Source: Chitinophagaceae bacterium (lineage in GTDB: Bacteria > Bacteroidota > Bacteroidia > Chitinophagales > Chitinophagaceae). Taken from it: 64,000 nucleotides of DNA. Positions within the stretch are counted from its first letter, which is position 1; each line of letters starts with the position of its first letter. The stretch covers positions 1-64,000 of the forward strand of contig CANFHA010000022.1 of assembly GCA_947446645.1 (NCBI GenBank), in the 5' to 3' direction. The position numbers and the translations under genes are program-made. Shown piece after piece: positions 1-8,310 of this stretch. The notes beneath the pieces were generated by a model that did no database searches, had not been told where the DNA came from, and saw only the letters and a list, made by a program, of their open reading frames with translations.

Positions 1-122
1 AACAGCGTAGAGCTATTTTTTGGCCGGCGGAGCCTTTGGCCAAAAATCGCCTTTTCTTTTGTTACTTTTATTTTGGCGAAGCAAAAGAAAAGTAAAGACA
101 ACACCGATCACTCCCGGCAATC
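1..122. repeat. 122-base direct repeat, copy 1
   Basis: Matches 214-335 at a constant offset of 213 bases with one mismatch (c/g at 109/322). Inside it, 51-61 (cttttcttttg) and 82-92 (caaaagaaaag) are exact inverted arms that can form an 11-bp hairpin. All frames also translate, giving a phenylalanine/lysine-rich peptide, but I see no gene signals and read this as a non-coding intergenic repeat. Copy 1 begins at the window edge, so it may be longer. Confidence 0.85.
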
Positions 123-213
123 TCCTGGCTATGCGAAAACACGCCCCCAATCTTTATCCTACAGCCCAATCTGGCCGCACGTGCTGCGGGGCTCAATTGT
201 ATTCCCCCACAAC

Positions 214-335
214 AACAGCGTAGAGCTATTTTTTGGCCGGCGGAGCCTTTGGCCAAAAATCGCCTTTTCTTTTGTTACTTTTATTTTGGCGAAGCAAAAG
301 AAAAGTAAAGACAACACCGATGACTCCCGGCAATC
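214..335. repeat. 122-base direct repeat, copy 2
   Basis: Second copy of the repeat at 1-122, with the same internal inverted arms (264-274 and 295-305). The two copies are separated by 91 bases of unrelated sequence, so this is a spaced rather than a tandem duplication. The sequence beyond 335 diverges completely. Confidence 0.85.
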
Positions 336-918
336 ATTAGAAGTGCCTAAACTCCTTCACCAGCCCCCCATACTCGCGCCTCACCCGGCACATTACGCTT
401 CCAACAAAAAGAAACCCACAATACACCTATAAACAAATCGTCTTGGCCCGCATCACTTCCTACCGTAAATTTGTCCCGTAAAACTCATTTTCCAGCCACC
501 CAGACCAGGCAACAGTAAACAACGATCAGGATAAACTAACAAAGGTGTAACACTGATTCAGGACGAAGCACCCCCAACCAAGGCGCGACAACAATTTCCG
601 GTTCGTGCAAAAAACCGGAAAAAACCGGAAATGATTTGCCACTAAAGTATTGATTATCAATCGAAAACTGTGCAAAATCATTTCTTCTGCCAACCGGAAA
701 TCTCCCCGGCGGCTGCACTAAGGCAACAGAAAGACACAATTGCGGCCATCGGAAAAAACCAGAAGAAAACCCGCAAAATACCGCAACTCGATTTTCAATA
801 ACTATTTAATATTCAATTACTTACAATAAACCATTAAAAAATCAGCTTTTTTCCCGCAACCAGAAACAACCTATAAAATCATGAAAATCGAAAAATCTCA
901 AAATCCAGATCAAAAAAA
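336..918. other. Non-coding region with AACCGGAAA repeats
   Basis: No supportable gene. The 9-mer AACCGGAAA occurs at 613-621, 623-631 and 692-700 and inverted at 595-603. An imperfect inverted repeat pairs 628-638 (gaaatgatttg) with 673-684 (caaaatcatttc) around the palindrome attgattatcaat. The rest is A-rich. It lies downstream of the rplQ terminator, and its function is unknown. Confidence 0.5.
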
Positions 919-939
919 GCTCCCGGATGAACCGGGAGC
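919..939 (-). terminator. Terminator of the alpha ribosomal operon
   Basis: Perfect 8-bp stem gctcccgg/ccgggagc (919-926 with 932-939) with a 5-base loop, followed on the minus strand by seven T. It starts 26 bases after the rplQ stop and is a canonical intrinsic terminator. Confidence 0.9.
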
Positions 940-964
940 CGTAATAAAAAGTATTTGTTGAATA

Positions 965-1489
965 TTAAGCGCTTGCTTCTTCAGTGCTTTCTTCAGCGGC
1001 TGGTGCCTCTGGAGCTGCAGTTTCAGCGGCTGGAGCTGCAGTAGTTTCAGTAGCTTTCTTAGCACTTGTGCTCCTGCGGCTACGACGTGTTTTCTTAGCT
1101 GCTGCTGCTTCTGCATCCTTACCGTAGATCTCGTTGAAGTCAACCAGCTCTATCATAGCCATATCAGAGGCATCACCTGCACGGCGTGGCAGCTTTATGA
1201 TACGTGTATAACCACCTGGGCGGTCTGCAACCTTATCGCTGATCACACCAAACAGTTCCTTGATAGCTTCCTTATCCTGCAGGTAGCTGAATACAATACG
1301 ACGGTTGTGCATAGTATCCTTCTTGCTGCGGGTAATGATAGGCTCAGCATACACACGCAGGCTCTTGGCCTTAGCCAGGGTAGTGGTGATACGCTTGTGC
1401 TCTATAAGCTGGCTCGTAAGGTTAGAAAGGAGGGCAGCGCGGTGTGAGGCGGTGCGGCTTAAATTTTTGATCTTGTCTCCGTGACGCAT
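965..1489 (-). CDS. rplQ: 50S ribosomal protein L17
   Basis: Structural protein of the large ribosomal subunit. Residues 1 to about 118 are the L17 core, opening [20 protein letters not shown] and including the [18 protein letters not shown] stretch. The remaining 55 or so residues are a low-complexity Ala/Glu/Thr tail with an Arg/Lys patch, whereas most L17 proteins are about 120-130 residues. Such tails are familiar in Bacteroidota. It is the last gene of the alpha operon, 145 bases after rpoA, and a strong terminator follows at 919-939. The gap to rpoA carries a folded repeat (1548-1636), unusual inside a ribosomal operon. Confidence 0.97.
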   Translation of the reverse strand: MRHGDKIKNLSRTASHRAALLSNLTSQLIEHKRITTTLAKAKSLRVYAEPIITRSKKDTMHNRRIVFSYLQDKEAIKELFGVISDKVADRPGGYTRIIKLPRRAGDASDMAMIELVDFNEIYGKDAEAAAAKKTRRSRRSTSAKKATETTAAPAAETAAPEAPAAEESTEEASA

Positions 1490-1547
1490 AATGTTTGTGT
1501 TTTAAATTCCCCCATACCATGGTCAGTGAATTACGGGGTACTCGTTA

Positions 1548-1636
1548 AGTTAAAAGTTGATAAGTTGATAGGTATAAATGTAGAAAAGGTAAATGCTGGC
1601 AAGCTTATCACTTATCAACCTTTACCTTTTCAACTT
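1548..1636. repeat. Folded AAGTTGATAAGT-type repeat between rpoA and rplQ
   Basis: An exact 11-bp inverted repeat pairs 1583-1593 (gaaaaggtaaa) with 1621-1631 (tttaccttttc). Outside and inside it lie GATAAGT/ACTTATC units that can also pair (around 1554-1571 with 1605-1619). The same units recur at 13018-13177 and 63578-63621. Because it sits in the transcribed spacer it should fold in the mRNA and could act as an attenuator or processing site (inference). Confidence 0.6.
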
Positions 1637-2639
1637 AATTATTGTCTTCTCCCCTGCGGAACTTGTTGATATCCATTCCGAAGTGCAGGCCGCGCTCATG
1701 GAGCACCTGCTCTATCTCAGACAGTGATTTCTGTCCGAAATTGCGGAATTTCATCAGTTCTTCCTGGGTATATTGTACCAGTTCGCTCAGCGAGTTGATC
1801 TTGGCAGCTTTCAGGCAGTTAAATGCACGTACAGAAAGCTCCAGGTCTTCAAGCGGAGTGTTCAGCACCTTGCGCACCAGCAGTGTTTCTTCATCCACGA
1901 TAGTTTCTTTCTCTTCACGCTTAGTGTCGAGCGAGATGTTCTCGTCGGTGATGATCATCAGGTGCTGGATAAGGATGCGTGATGCTTCTTTTACAGCCTC
2001 TTCAGGGTGTATAGTGCCATCAGTGATCACTTCCATTATCAGCTTTTCGAAGTCTGTGCGCTGTTCTACACGGGTATTTTCAATCGTGTACTTTACATTC
2101 TTGATCGGAGTGTAGATAGAATCGATCGCTATGAGGCCCAGTGGAGCATCTACAGGACGATTTTCTTCACCTGGCACATAGCCACGACCCTTGCCAATGT
2201 GCAGTTCCATTTGGAAACCGGCACCAGGCTGCAGGTTGCAGATAACCAGGTCAGGATTCATCACCTGGAAGTTAGGCAAAGACTCGCCTATCATACCAGC
2301 TGTGAATACTTCCTTGCCTTTTATGTTAAGATCTATCTTTTCACCGGCAAAGTCAGATACGTCGCCAATAGCTTTAAGGCGAACCTGCTTCAGGTTAAGG
2401 ATGATCTCGGTAACGTCTTCGAGCACACCTTTCAGTGTAGCAAACTCGTGGTCTGCACCGGGTATACGGATAGCAGTGATCGCAAAACCTTCTAATGAGG
2501 AAAGCAATACACGGCGCAAAGCGTTACCAATGGTAACACCATAACCCGGCTCCAATGGGCGGAATTCGAACTGCGCTTCAAATTCTGTGGTCTTTTGAAG
2601 AGCTATCTTGTCCGGTTTTTGAAAATTCAATATGGCCAT
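1635..2639 (-). CDS. rpoA: DNA-directed RNA polymerase alpha subunit
   Basis: Scaffold subunit that dimerizes to nucleate RNA polymerase assembly. At 334 residues it has the usual length. The N-terminal dimerization domain (about 1-230) carries GYGVTIGNALRRVLLSSLEG. The C-terminal helix-hairpin domain (about 265-320) carries LSELVQYTQEELMKFRNFG and contacts DNA and activators. The two are joined by an acidic linker. It sits between rpsD and rplQ in the order usual for the alpha operon, 74 bases after rpsD. Confidence 0.98.
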   Translation of the reverse strand: MAILNFQKPDKIALQKTTEFEAQFEFRPLEPGYGVTIGNALRRVLLSSLEGFAITAIRIPGADHEFATLKGVLEDVTEIILNLKQVRLKAIGDVSDFAGEKIDLNIKGKEVFTAGMIGESLPNFQVMNPDLVICNLQPGAGFQMELHIGKGRGYVPGEENRPVDAPLGLIAIDSIYTPIKNVKYTIENTRVEQRTDFEKLIMEVITDGTIHPEEAVKEASRILIQHLMIITDENISLDTKREEKETIVDEETLLVRKVLNTPLEDLELSVRAFNCLKAAKINSLSELVQYTQEELMKFRNFGQKSLSEIEQVLHERGLHFGMDINKFRRGEDNN

Positions 2640-2713
2640 ATTGACAGATATTTATTATTTGTGATTTACTAATTGTTACCGGAAGGTATATCCAATCCGG
2701 GCCTAACGCTCTA

Positions 2714-3319
2714 TTACTTAGAATACAACTCCACGATCAGCTGCTCCTTGATGTTCTCAGGAACTGACTCACGCTCAGGATGTGCCAGGTAAGTACCTTT
2801 CATATCCTTTTCGTTCCACTCAACCCAGTTGATCTTTACGTTCTTGCCGCGGATCATGCCTGCAACAGTGGTATTCACTTTGCTCTTTGGCTTCAGCTCT
2901 ATCATATCTCCTGGCTTCAGGCTGTAAGATGGTATGTTCACCACTTCGCCGTTTACCATTAAATGTTTGTGAGATACCAGCTGGCGTGCAGCAGGGCGTG
3001 TAGGCGCAATGCCCATACGGTACACAGTATTGTCAAGGCGTGCTTCAAGCAGCTTTATAAGGTTTTCACCGGTAGCTCCCTTAAGGCGGGCAGCTTCTAC
3101 GTATGTATTAGCGAACTGCTTTTCGAGCAGGCCGTAAGTGTACTTTGCTTTCTGCTTTTCCTTAAGCTGCGTAGCATACTCGCTCGCTGTCTTGCGCTTG
3201 CGGGTAGGGCCATGCTGGCCGGGAGGATTACTGTTTTTGCCAAGGCTTTTGCCTGATCCGAGAATTGGTTCTCCGAATATGCGGCAGATCCTGTTTTTGG
3301 GTCCTGTATAACGAGCCAT
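2714..3319 (-). CDS. rpsD: 30S ribosomal protein S4
   Basis: Primary 16S rRNA-binding protein of the small subunit. At 201 residues it matches the family. The N-terminus is MARYTGPKNRICRIFGEPIL, and the S4 RNA-binding domain covers about 90-155 (RLDNTVYRMGIAPTRPAARQ, then LMVNGEVVNIPSYSLKPGD). The N-terminal zinc cysteines of the C+ S4 type are absent apart from Cys12. It lies between rpsK and rpoA. In Escherichia coli S4 is the translational repressor of this operon; whether that holds here cannot be seen. Confidence 0.98.
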   Translation of the reverse strand: MARYTGPKNRICRIFGEPILGSGKSLGKNSNPPGQHGPTRKRKTASEYATQLKEKQKAKYTYGLLEKQFANTYVEAARLKGATGENLIKLLEARLDNTVYRMGIAPTRPAARQLVSHKHLMVNGEVVNIPSYSLKPGDMIELKPKSKVNTTVAGMIRGKNVKINWVEWNEKDMKGTYLAHPERESVPENIKEQLIVELYSK

Positions 3320-3459
3320 TACGATTTTTGTGTTTTAGCCGCTTCGTCTCATTAAATCGTAAAATCCGATACGAAACGGCTTGTTATAAAAAATTGATTA
3401 CTAAAAACTATATTGAAGTCCGCCCACTTTGGGTTTTGACTTTTAACTTTTGACTTAGA

Positions 3460-3864
3460 CTATACCCTACGTTTCTTAGGAGGACGGCAGCCATTGTGCG
3501 GCATAGGTGTAACATCCTTGATAGAAGTTACCTCGATACCTGAATTGTTCAGTGCACGGATAGCGCCTTCACGGCCTGATCCCGGTCCCTTTACATAAAC
3601 GTCAGCACGTTTCATGCCTGCGTCTGATGCTACTTTAGCACAATCCTGTGCAGCTACCTGGGCTGCATAAGGTGTGTTTTTCTTAGAACCACGGAATCCC
3701 ATTTTACCAGCAGATGACCATGAAATAACCTGGCCGGATTTGTTGGTAATACTGATGATGATGTTGTTGAATGAAGCATTCACATGCACATCACCATGGG
3801 TGTCAATTTTTACGACCCGCTTTTTAGCTACGGTCTTTGCTGAAGCTTGTTGCCCTTTTGCCAT
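3460..3864 (-). CDS. rpsK: 30S ribosomal protein S11
   Basis: Small-subunit platform protein, 134 residues and typical in length. A short Lys-rich N-terminus is followed by the core with [33 protein letters not shown] and the C-terminal [18 protein letters not shown]. The last motif is diagnostic. It lies 148 bases after rpsM and 140 before rpsD; both spacers contain low-complexity runs such as the AACTTTTGACTT type near 3440. Confidence 0.98.
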   Translation of the reverse strand: MAKGQQASAKTVAKKRVVKIDTHGDVHVNASFNNIIISITNKSGQVISWSSAGKMGFRGSKKNTPYAAQVAAQDCAKVASDAGMKRADVYVKGPGSGREGAIRALNNSGIEVTSIKDVTPMPHNGCRPPKKRRV

Positions 3865-4012
3865 TTTTCTTTTTAAATAAGGTAGTCAATAAATATTAAA
3901 AAGCTAAACGGGCAACGGGTTAACGGAACTGATCCGGTTAACCACTTTACCCTTTTAACTTTCCTATGCCACTCCTCCCCGCACCTACACGGATCCGGCA
4001 GCGGCACAGTGA

Positions 4013-4393
4013 TTATTTCTTAGGTGCTTTCTTCTTACCAGCTACTGTCTTACGCTTACCTTTACGGGTACGGCTGTTAGTACGGGTACGCTGACCACGT
4101 AAAGGAAGACCTTTACGATGACGCACGCCACGGTAACAAGCGATATCCATAAGGCGCTTAATGTTCATCTGCACTTCAGAACGCAATTGGCCTTCAACTT
4201 TAAACTCCGCGTTGATGATATTACGGATGGCGGTCTGCTCTTCGTCGTTCCACTCAAAAGCTTTCTTATCATAAGATACACCAGCTTTATCGAGTATGTA
4301 ACGGGCAGTGCTATTGCCGATACCGAAAATATAGGTGAGCGCTATCTCACCACGTTTGTTCTTTGGAAGATCAATACCTGCTATACGAGCCAT
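4013..4393 (-). CDS. rpsM: 30S ribosomal protein S13
   Basis: Head protein of the small subunit that contacts the P-site tRNA and the large subunit. It has 126 residues. The N-terminus [20 protein letters not shown] and the helix-two-turn-helix segment with [10 protein letters not shown] are characteristic, as is [19 protein letters not shown] before a basic tail. It starts 37 bases after the rpmJ stop. Confidence 0.98.
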   Translation of the reverse strand: MARIAGIDLPKNKRGEIALTYIFGIGNSTARYILDKAGVSYDKKAFEWNDEEQTAIRNIINAEFKVEGQLRSEVQMNIKRLMDIACYRGVRHRKGLPLRGQRTRTNSRTRKGKRKTVAGKKKAPKK

Positions 4394-4430
4394 TGAAAAC
4401 TAAATATTAAAAAATTAGAAAAAATAAAGA

Positions 4431-4547
4431 TTACCCTTGCCTTTGTTTAAAACGAGGATTCTTTTTGTTAATGATATACAACTTTCCCTTACGACGCACG
4501 ATCTTACAATCAACGCTGCGTTTTTTTATGGATGCTCTTACTTTCAT
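4431..4547 (-). CDS. rpmJ: 50S ribosomal protein L36
   Basis: Recovered by direct translation: 38 residues starting [20 protein letters not shown] and ending NPRFKQRQG, exactly the length and pattern of L36. Of the four zinc ligands of the C+ form only one Cys (position 14) is kept, so this is the zinc-free (C-) paralogue type. It lies between infA (83 bases upstream) and rpsM, as expected for the alpha operon. Confidence 0.96.
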   Translation of the reverse strand: MKVRASIKKRSVDCKIVRRKGKLYIINKKNPRFKQRQG

Positions 4548-4630
4548 AAAAATTCAAAATTCAAAAGTTAAAATTCAAAAATTATACTAGTTCTATTTTT
4601 AAAGAAAACCCAAAGGTTACCCCCTGCATC

Positions 4631-4849
4631 TTATTTATACCTGTATATGATACGGCCGCGGCTCAGATCATACGGACTCATTTCTACTCCTACCTTGTCA
4701 CCTGGCAATATACGTATGTAGTGCATGCGCATTTTGCCTGAAATTGTGGCCAGTATTTCGTGTCCATTCTCCAAACGTACACGGAACATGGCATTTGACA
4801 ATGCTTCCACAATAGTTCCGTCCTGTTTAATGAGTGATTGTTTGGCCAT
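4631..4849 (-). CDS. infA: Translation initiation factor IF-1
   Basis: Binds the A site of the 30S subunit during initiation. Its 72 residues form a single S1/OB fold: [20 protein letters not shown], then the [18 protein letters not shown] segment and the C-terminal [12 protein letters not shown]. All are typical. It is the first gene of this operon. The upstream genes usually found in the spc block (secY, map) are absent, and a promoter-like TAccTTTG lies 18 bases before the start. Confidence 0.98.
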   Translation of the reverse strand: MAKQSLIKQDGTIVEALSNAMFRVRLENGHEILATISGKMRMHYIRILPGDKVGVEMSPYDLSRGRIIYRYK

Positions 4850-5186
4850 ATTTTTTTTAGGGATTGCAAAGGTAGCAAATACTTTTTATTTAATAAAAAA
4901 AATTTGCCCGTAAAATGAAATGCTATCTGTTTATTCCGCTTTTCAGACTAAAACAAGCTATTTTAAAGCGGAAAACACGTAACAATAAGCTAATCGTTAG
5001 CATTTTCTTTACCAAAATAGCCTATTGCGGGTGCAAGATAGGGTTATTTTCCCTAGAGGTGTGCTTTAATAATAAACATAATATTGCCGAGACATAAGTA
5101 GATCAAACTGCAATTTGCCTTTACTTAGATAAATGAAATAGGCAGGTAGGCGTAAACCAGACCCGCCGAAACAATTGCAGACTGAT
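4850..5186. other. Intergenic region between gmhB and infA
   Basis: No gene seen. It holds the infA promoter element and a 9-bp inverted repeat TTCCGCTTT/AAAGCGGAA (4934-4942 with 4965-4973), which could end transcripts arriving from gmhB. The remainder is AT-rich without recognisable features. Confidence 0.4.
4867..4874 (-). promoter_or_regulatory. -7 promoter element of infA
   Basis: Read on the minus strand this is TACCTTTG, a perfect match to the Bacteroidota primary-sigma -7 element TAnnTTTG, 17 bases before the infA ATG. A TTTA sits at the expected -33 distance instead of TTTG. Confidence 0.55.
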
Positions 5187-5768
5187 TTATCCAACCAGTT
5201 GAGGAGCGGATACCAGAGTTTTGGTCCAGGCCTCAAGGGAGGGGTATTGTTCGTCTATAAGGTCGTTAGGCAATTCCACAGGTTCGTGCTTGGTGGTAAG
5301 AAACACGGTGTGCATAGACAAACGCTTGCCAAACTCCATATCGCTTATGCTATTGCCTATCATTATGCTGCGCTTGAAATCAATCGCAGGGAAATCTTCC
5401 TGCGCCTGGAGTCCCATACCGGTATTAGGCTTACGGTTGCGGTCATCATCGGTAACTGCTGTGCATGAGTAGACCTTATCGATGCGACCTCCATTTGCCT
5501 GTACTGCCTCACGCATATTTGCATGAATTTCCCGGAGTGATTCAATGGTCATAATACCCCGCCCTACGCCGCGCTGGTTAGACACGACTACCACCTGGCC
5601 AAACATTTGGGCTAAAGAACGTAACGAATTCAGCACACCATCGTGAAAGTTAAACTCATTCCAATCGGTGATGTATGATCCGACGGACTCCACATTTATC
5701 ACTCCGTCCCTGTCCAGGAAAAGTGTCCATCTATTGTCGATTTCCGATTTTAGTGCTAATGGGTCCAT
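5187..5768 (-). CDS. gmhB: HAD-family phosphatase, heptose-bisphosphate phosphatase-like
   Basis: HAD-IIIA phosphatase of 193 residues, probably removing the C7 phosphate from D-glycero-D-manno-heptose 1,7-bisphosphate. Motif I is FLDRDGVIN (Asp19 nucleophile, Asp21 acid), motif II includes VVVSNQRGVGRG and motif III is IGNSISDMEFGKRL. The zinc-binding loop typical of GmhB (two Cys pairs) is degenerate here: CTAVTDDDRNRKPNTGM keeps one Cys only. It starts 3 bases after the gmhA stop, which supports the heptose assignment. A related sugar or histidinol phosphatase remains possible. Confidence 0.75.
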   Translation of the reverse strand: MDPLALKSEIDNRWTLFLDRDGVINVESVGSYITDWNEFNFHDGVLNSLRSLAQMFGQVVVVSNQRGVGRGIMTIESLREIHANMREAVQANGGRIDKVYSCTAVTDDDRNRKPNTGMGLQAQEDFPAIDFKRSIMIGNSISDMEFGKRLSMHTVFLTTKHEPVELPNDLIDEQYPSLEAWTKTLVSAPQLVG

Positions 5769-5771
5769 GCT

Positions 5772-6350
5772 CTAGTTTTTAAATAGTTCCTCTTCTACGA
5801 GCTGGCAGATAATATGACCGACCATGATATGCGATTCCTGTATCCGGGGTGTGTCATTGCTTGGCACATTCAGGAGCTGGTCGCATATTGCCTTCATTTT
5901 TCCACCAGTCTCTCCTGTCATACCTACAGTAATCATACCAACTTTTTTCGCCTGTTCTATAGCATTGATAATATTAACAGAATTTCCTGAGGTGCTGAGC
6001 GCCACAAGCACATCTCCCGGCTTACCGGTACCCTTGATGATACGGCTATAAACTATATCATAACTATAATCATTAGCCACAGCAGTCATATACGAAGAGT
6101 TGCAGTGAAGCGCCTCAGAAGGCAGGGGATCGCGATCGGTATAGAAGCGGCCGCTGAACTCTGCTGCTAAGTGCTGGGCATCGGCAGCGCTGCCGCCATT
6201 GCCGCAAAACAACACTTTATTGCCATTTTTGAACGCCTGTGCTATAACCGACGTTACGGTTTCAATCCTTTCAATAAGCGATTTGTCGGCCAGTAGCCTT
6301 TGTTTGGTATCTATTGATGCCTGTATGATGTTCCTGATCTGCTGCTCCAT
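5772..6350 (-). CDS. gmhA: Sedoheptulose 7-phosphate isomerase
   Basis: First step of nucleotide-heptose synthesis for lipopolysaccharide core or surface glycans. The start is set at the ATG giving MEQQIRNIIQASIDTKQRLL (192 residues, family-typical); a longer frame to 6413 adds a non-conserved leader. The SIS domain shows CGNGGSAADAQHLAAEFSGR and ALSTSGNSVNIINAI, both diagnostic. It is followed directly by gmhB. No kinase/adenylyltransferase of the pathway is in the window. Confidence 0.92.
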   Translation of the reverse strand: MEQQIRNIIQASIDTKQRLLADKSLIERIETVTSVIAQAFKNGNKVLFCGNGGSAADAQHLAAEFSGRFYTDRDPLPSEALHCNSSYMTAVANDYSYDIVYSRIIKGTGKPGDVLVALSTSGNSVNIINAIEQAKKVGMITVGMTGETGGKMKAICDQLLNVPSNDTPRIQESHIMVGHIICQLVEEELFKN

Positions 6351-6535
6351 AATGGGTAATCCAAAAATAAGGGGATAAACGTAGCTGGCAAAATTTATAA
6401 CCCGCGATACCACTTACAGATATATAACGCAGAACGTTTTAACATTATTACCTGAATTGGCAAGATTGCTTTTTATGAAAGAAAGTTGAAAATTGAGGCA
6501 GTAATCTCATACACACAAACCGGCCAGCCATTAAC

Positions 6536-6566
6536 TACAAACAGCGCATGTGGTGCGCTGTTTGTA
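6536..6566 (-). terminator. Hairpin downstream of queA
   Basis: A perfect 13-bp inverted repeat (tacaaacagcgca at 6536-6548, complement at 6554-6566) with a 5-base loop, 23 bases past the queA stop. There is no T-run on the minus strand and only a loose T-rich tail on the plus strand, so it may be a processing or protective hairpin rather than a strong terminator. Confidence 0.65.
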
Positions 6567-6589
6567 ATATTCGGAATTATTTTATTTTT

Positions 6590-7639
6590 CTAGATCACCA
6601 GCATGGCATCTCCATAGCTGAAGAAGCGATACTTTTCTTTGATACCTACTTCGTATGCGTGCATCATAAGGTCGTAGCCGGCGAAGGCACAGGCCATGAT
6701 CATGAGGCTTGTTTTGGGCAGGTGGAAGTTGGTGATGAGAGAGTCTGCAATAGAGAAGTTGTAGGGCGGGTGAATGAATACATTCGTCCAGCCTTCTTCT
6801 GGCTTCAGCAGGCCCTGTGCGGTTACTGAGCTCTCCAGCGCACGCATGGTGGTGGTGCCTATAGAGCAGATGTGGCGCTTTTCAACCTTTGCCTTATTGA
6901 CAATGTTTGCAGCGTATTCATCTACTTTAAAGTACTCTGCGTCCATCTTGTGCTTAGACAGATCTTCTACCTCAATAGGGCGGAACGTACCGAGGCCGGT
7001 GTGCAGGGTAACCTCTGCAAACTTAACGCCTACGATCTCCAGCCTTTTTATAAGCTCGCGGCTGAAGTGCATACCTGCAGTAGGGGCTGCAACAGCACCT
7101 TCGTACTTGGCATATACTGTCTGGTAGCGTTCTTTATCTTCCTCCTCAGGCTTGCGCTTGATGTACTTAGGCAGTGGTGTTTCACCGAGAAGATCCAGCA
7201 TATTGCGGAACTCCTGCTCCGTGCCATCGAACAGGAAGCGGATGGTACGGCCACGCGAGGTGGTGTTATCGATCACTTCTGCTACCAACTCATCGTTGTC
7301 GCCAAAGTAGAGCTTGTTGCCAACACGTATCTTACGGGCAGGATCAACGATAACATCCCAAAGATGATTTGGTTTGTTGAGCTCACGAAGCAGGAACACT
7401 TCGATCTTGGCACCGGTCTTCTCCTTACGGCCATAAAGGCGGGCTGGGAACACTTTGGTGTTATTTGCGATCATTACATCCTTGTCATGGAAAAAGCCGA
7501 GGACGTCCTTGAAAACTTTGTGCTCTATTTTACCGGTATCGCGGTGGATAACCATGAGGCGGCTATCTTCACGTTTTTTGGCGGGATGTTGCGCAATGAG
7601 ATTTAACGGGAGATCAAACTTAAACTGGGATAACTTCAT
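6590..7639 (-). CDS. queA: tRNA preQ1 ribosyltransferase-isomerase
   Basis: Transfers and isomerizes the ribose of S-adenosylmethionine onto preQ1-tRNA to make epoxyqueuosine. It has 349 residues, typical for QueA. Conserved stretches are [20 protein letters not shown] at the N-terminus, [48 protein letters not shown] and [20 protein letters not shown]. It is monocistronic on the minus strand with a -7 element upstream and a hairpin downstream. Confidence 0.97.
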   Translation of the reverse strand: MKLSQFKFDLPLNLIAQHPAKKREDSRLMVIHRDTGKIEHKVFKDVLGFFHDKDVMIANNTKVFPARLYGRKEKTGAKIEVFLLRELNKPNHLWDVIVDPARKIRVGNKLYFGDNDELVAEVIDNTTSRGRTIRFLFDGTEQEFRNMLDLLGETPLPKYIKRKPEEEDKERYQTVYAKYEGAVAAPTAGMHFSRELIKRLEIVGVKFAEVTLHTGLGTFRPIEVEDLSKHKMDAEYFKVDEYAANIVNKAKVEKRHICSIGTTTMRALESSVTAQGLLKPEEGWTNVFIHPPYNFSIADSLITNFHLPKTSLMIMACAFAGYDLMMHAYEVGIKEKYRFFSYGDAMLVI

Positions 7640-7665
7640 AATTACGGTTATGATTTAAAAGTGTG

Positions 7666-7673
7666 CAAAAGTA
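7666..7673 (-). promoter_or_regulatory. -7 promoter element of queA
   Basis: TACTTTTG on the minus strand, 26 bases before the queA ATG, matches TAnnTTTG. No clear TTTG at -33. Confidence 0.45.
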
Positions 7674-7752
7674 CGGAATATATTTCAGTTAACAGTTTAC
7701 TGTTTTGCAGGATATACCTGTATGGGCCCGATTACATTCTTTACGAAAAGGT

Positions 7753-7801
7753 AAATGCCCCATCCTGGCTCAGATAAAAATGTTATTTATATGGGGCATT
7801 T
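7753..7801. repeat. Inverted repeat aaatgccccat
   Basis: Exact 11-bp arms at 7753-7763 and 7791-7801 around a 27-base loop, with a T-rich flank (tattttg) on the plus side. It could be a terminator-like structure, but no plus-strand gene runs into it. Confidence 0.5.
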
Positions 7802-8310
7802 TATTTTGCTGATAATCGTTGTATGCCTCTACTGTATTGCTTTATTGTATTTTTATTTAATTTCCCTAAATGCCCCACTTTTACCCATGTGGGGGATGTC
7901 TGAACCTTGATTTTCCTGATAATATGATTTTCCTGATTGGTTTTTTGCGGGTAATTTCATGACTCATTTTTACCCGTCGTGCCCCATTTGCCTCTTCCCT
8001 GAAACGGGGTTGCAGACCGTCTGAAGAACCTCGAAAAAAAATAAAAAATCTAAATCGTCGAGAATGTTTGCTGCCCTGCAAGATTTTTAGTGGTGCTATG
8101 CCAAAAATGCGCTTCAAAACCGCCTAAAACGGACCTAAATATTACAGCAATGATTATGCCGAAGATGGTTGTGGCAGTCAATTTGTGGATATCTTTTTAA
8201 ATGGGATTGCAAATCCCTAAGCATGGCAAACAGATGGCAAGGCTGAATGCGCCAGATAGTTACTGGCGATGTCACGTCGACCAGTAGGGAAACATTAGTT
8301 TTATAAAACA

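Larger units (their letters stand above)
7640..8310. other. 671-base intergenic region with short repeats
   Basis: No supportable gene; a 78-codon frame in it (7881-8117, minus) is low-complexity and unconvincing. It holds a TACTTTTG element for queA (7666-7673, minus). The octamer TGCCCCA(T/C) occurs at 7756, 7871 and 7980 and inverted near 7792. The exact inverted pair aaatgccccat/atggggcattt spans 7753-7801. A direct repeat gattttcctgat lies at 7909-7920 and 7926-7937. Confidence 0.5.

Noticed and set aside
73-432. 119-codon open frame across the second direct repeat copy
   Set aside because: Its peptide is produced by the repeat in every copy and frame and lacks any gene signal; treated as repeat.
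2007-2495. Long plus-strand frame within rpoA
   Set aside because: Antisense shadow of a firmly identified gene; the same applies to many long frames opposite fabF, rsmE, queA and cutC.
7881-8117. 78-codon minus-strand frame
   Set aside because: Low-complexity composition, no start context, lies over short DNA repeats.
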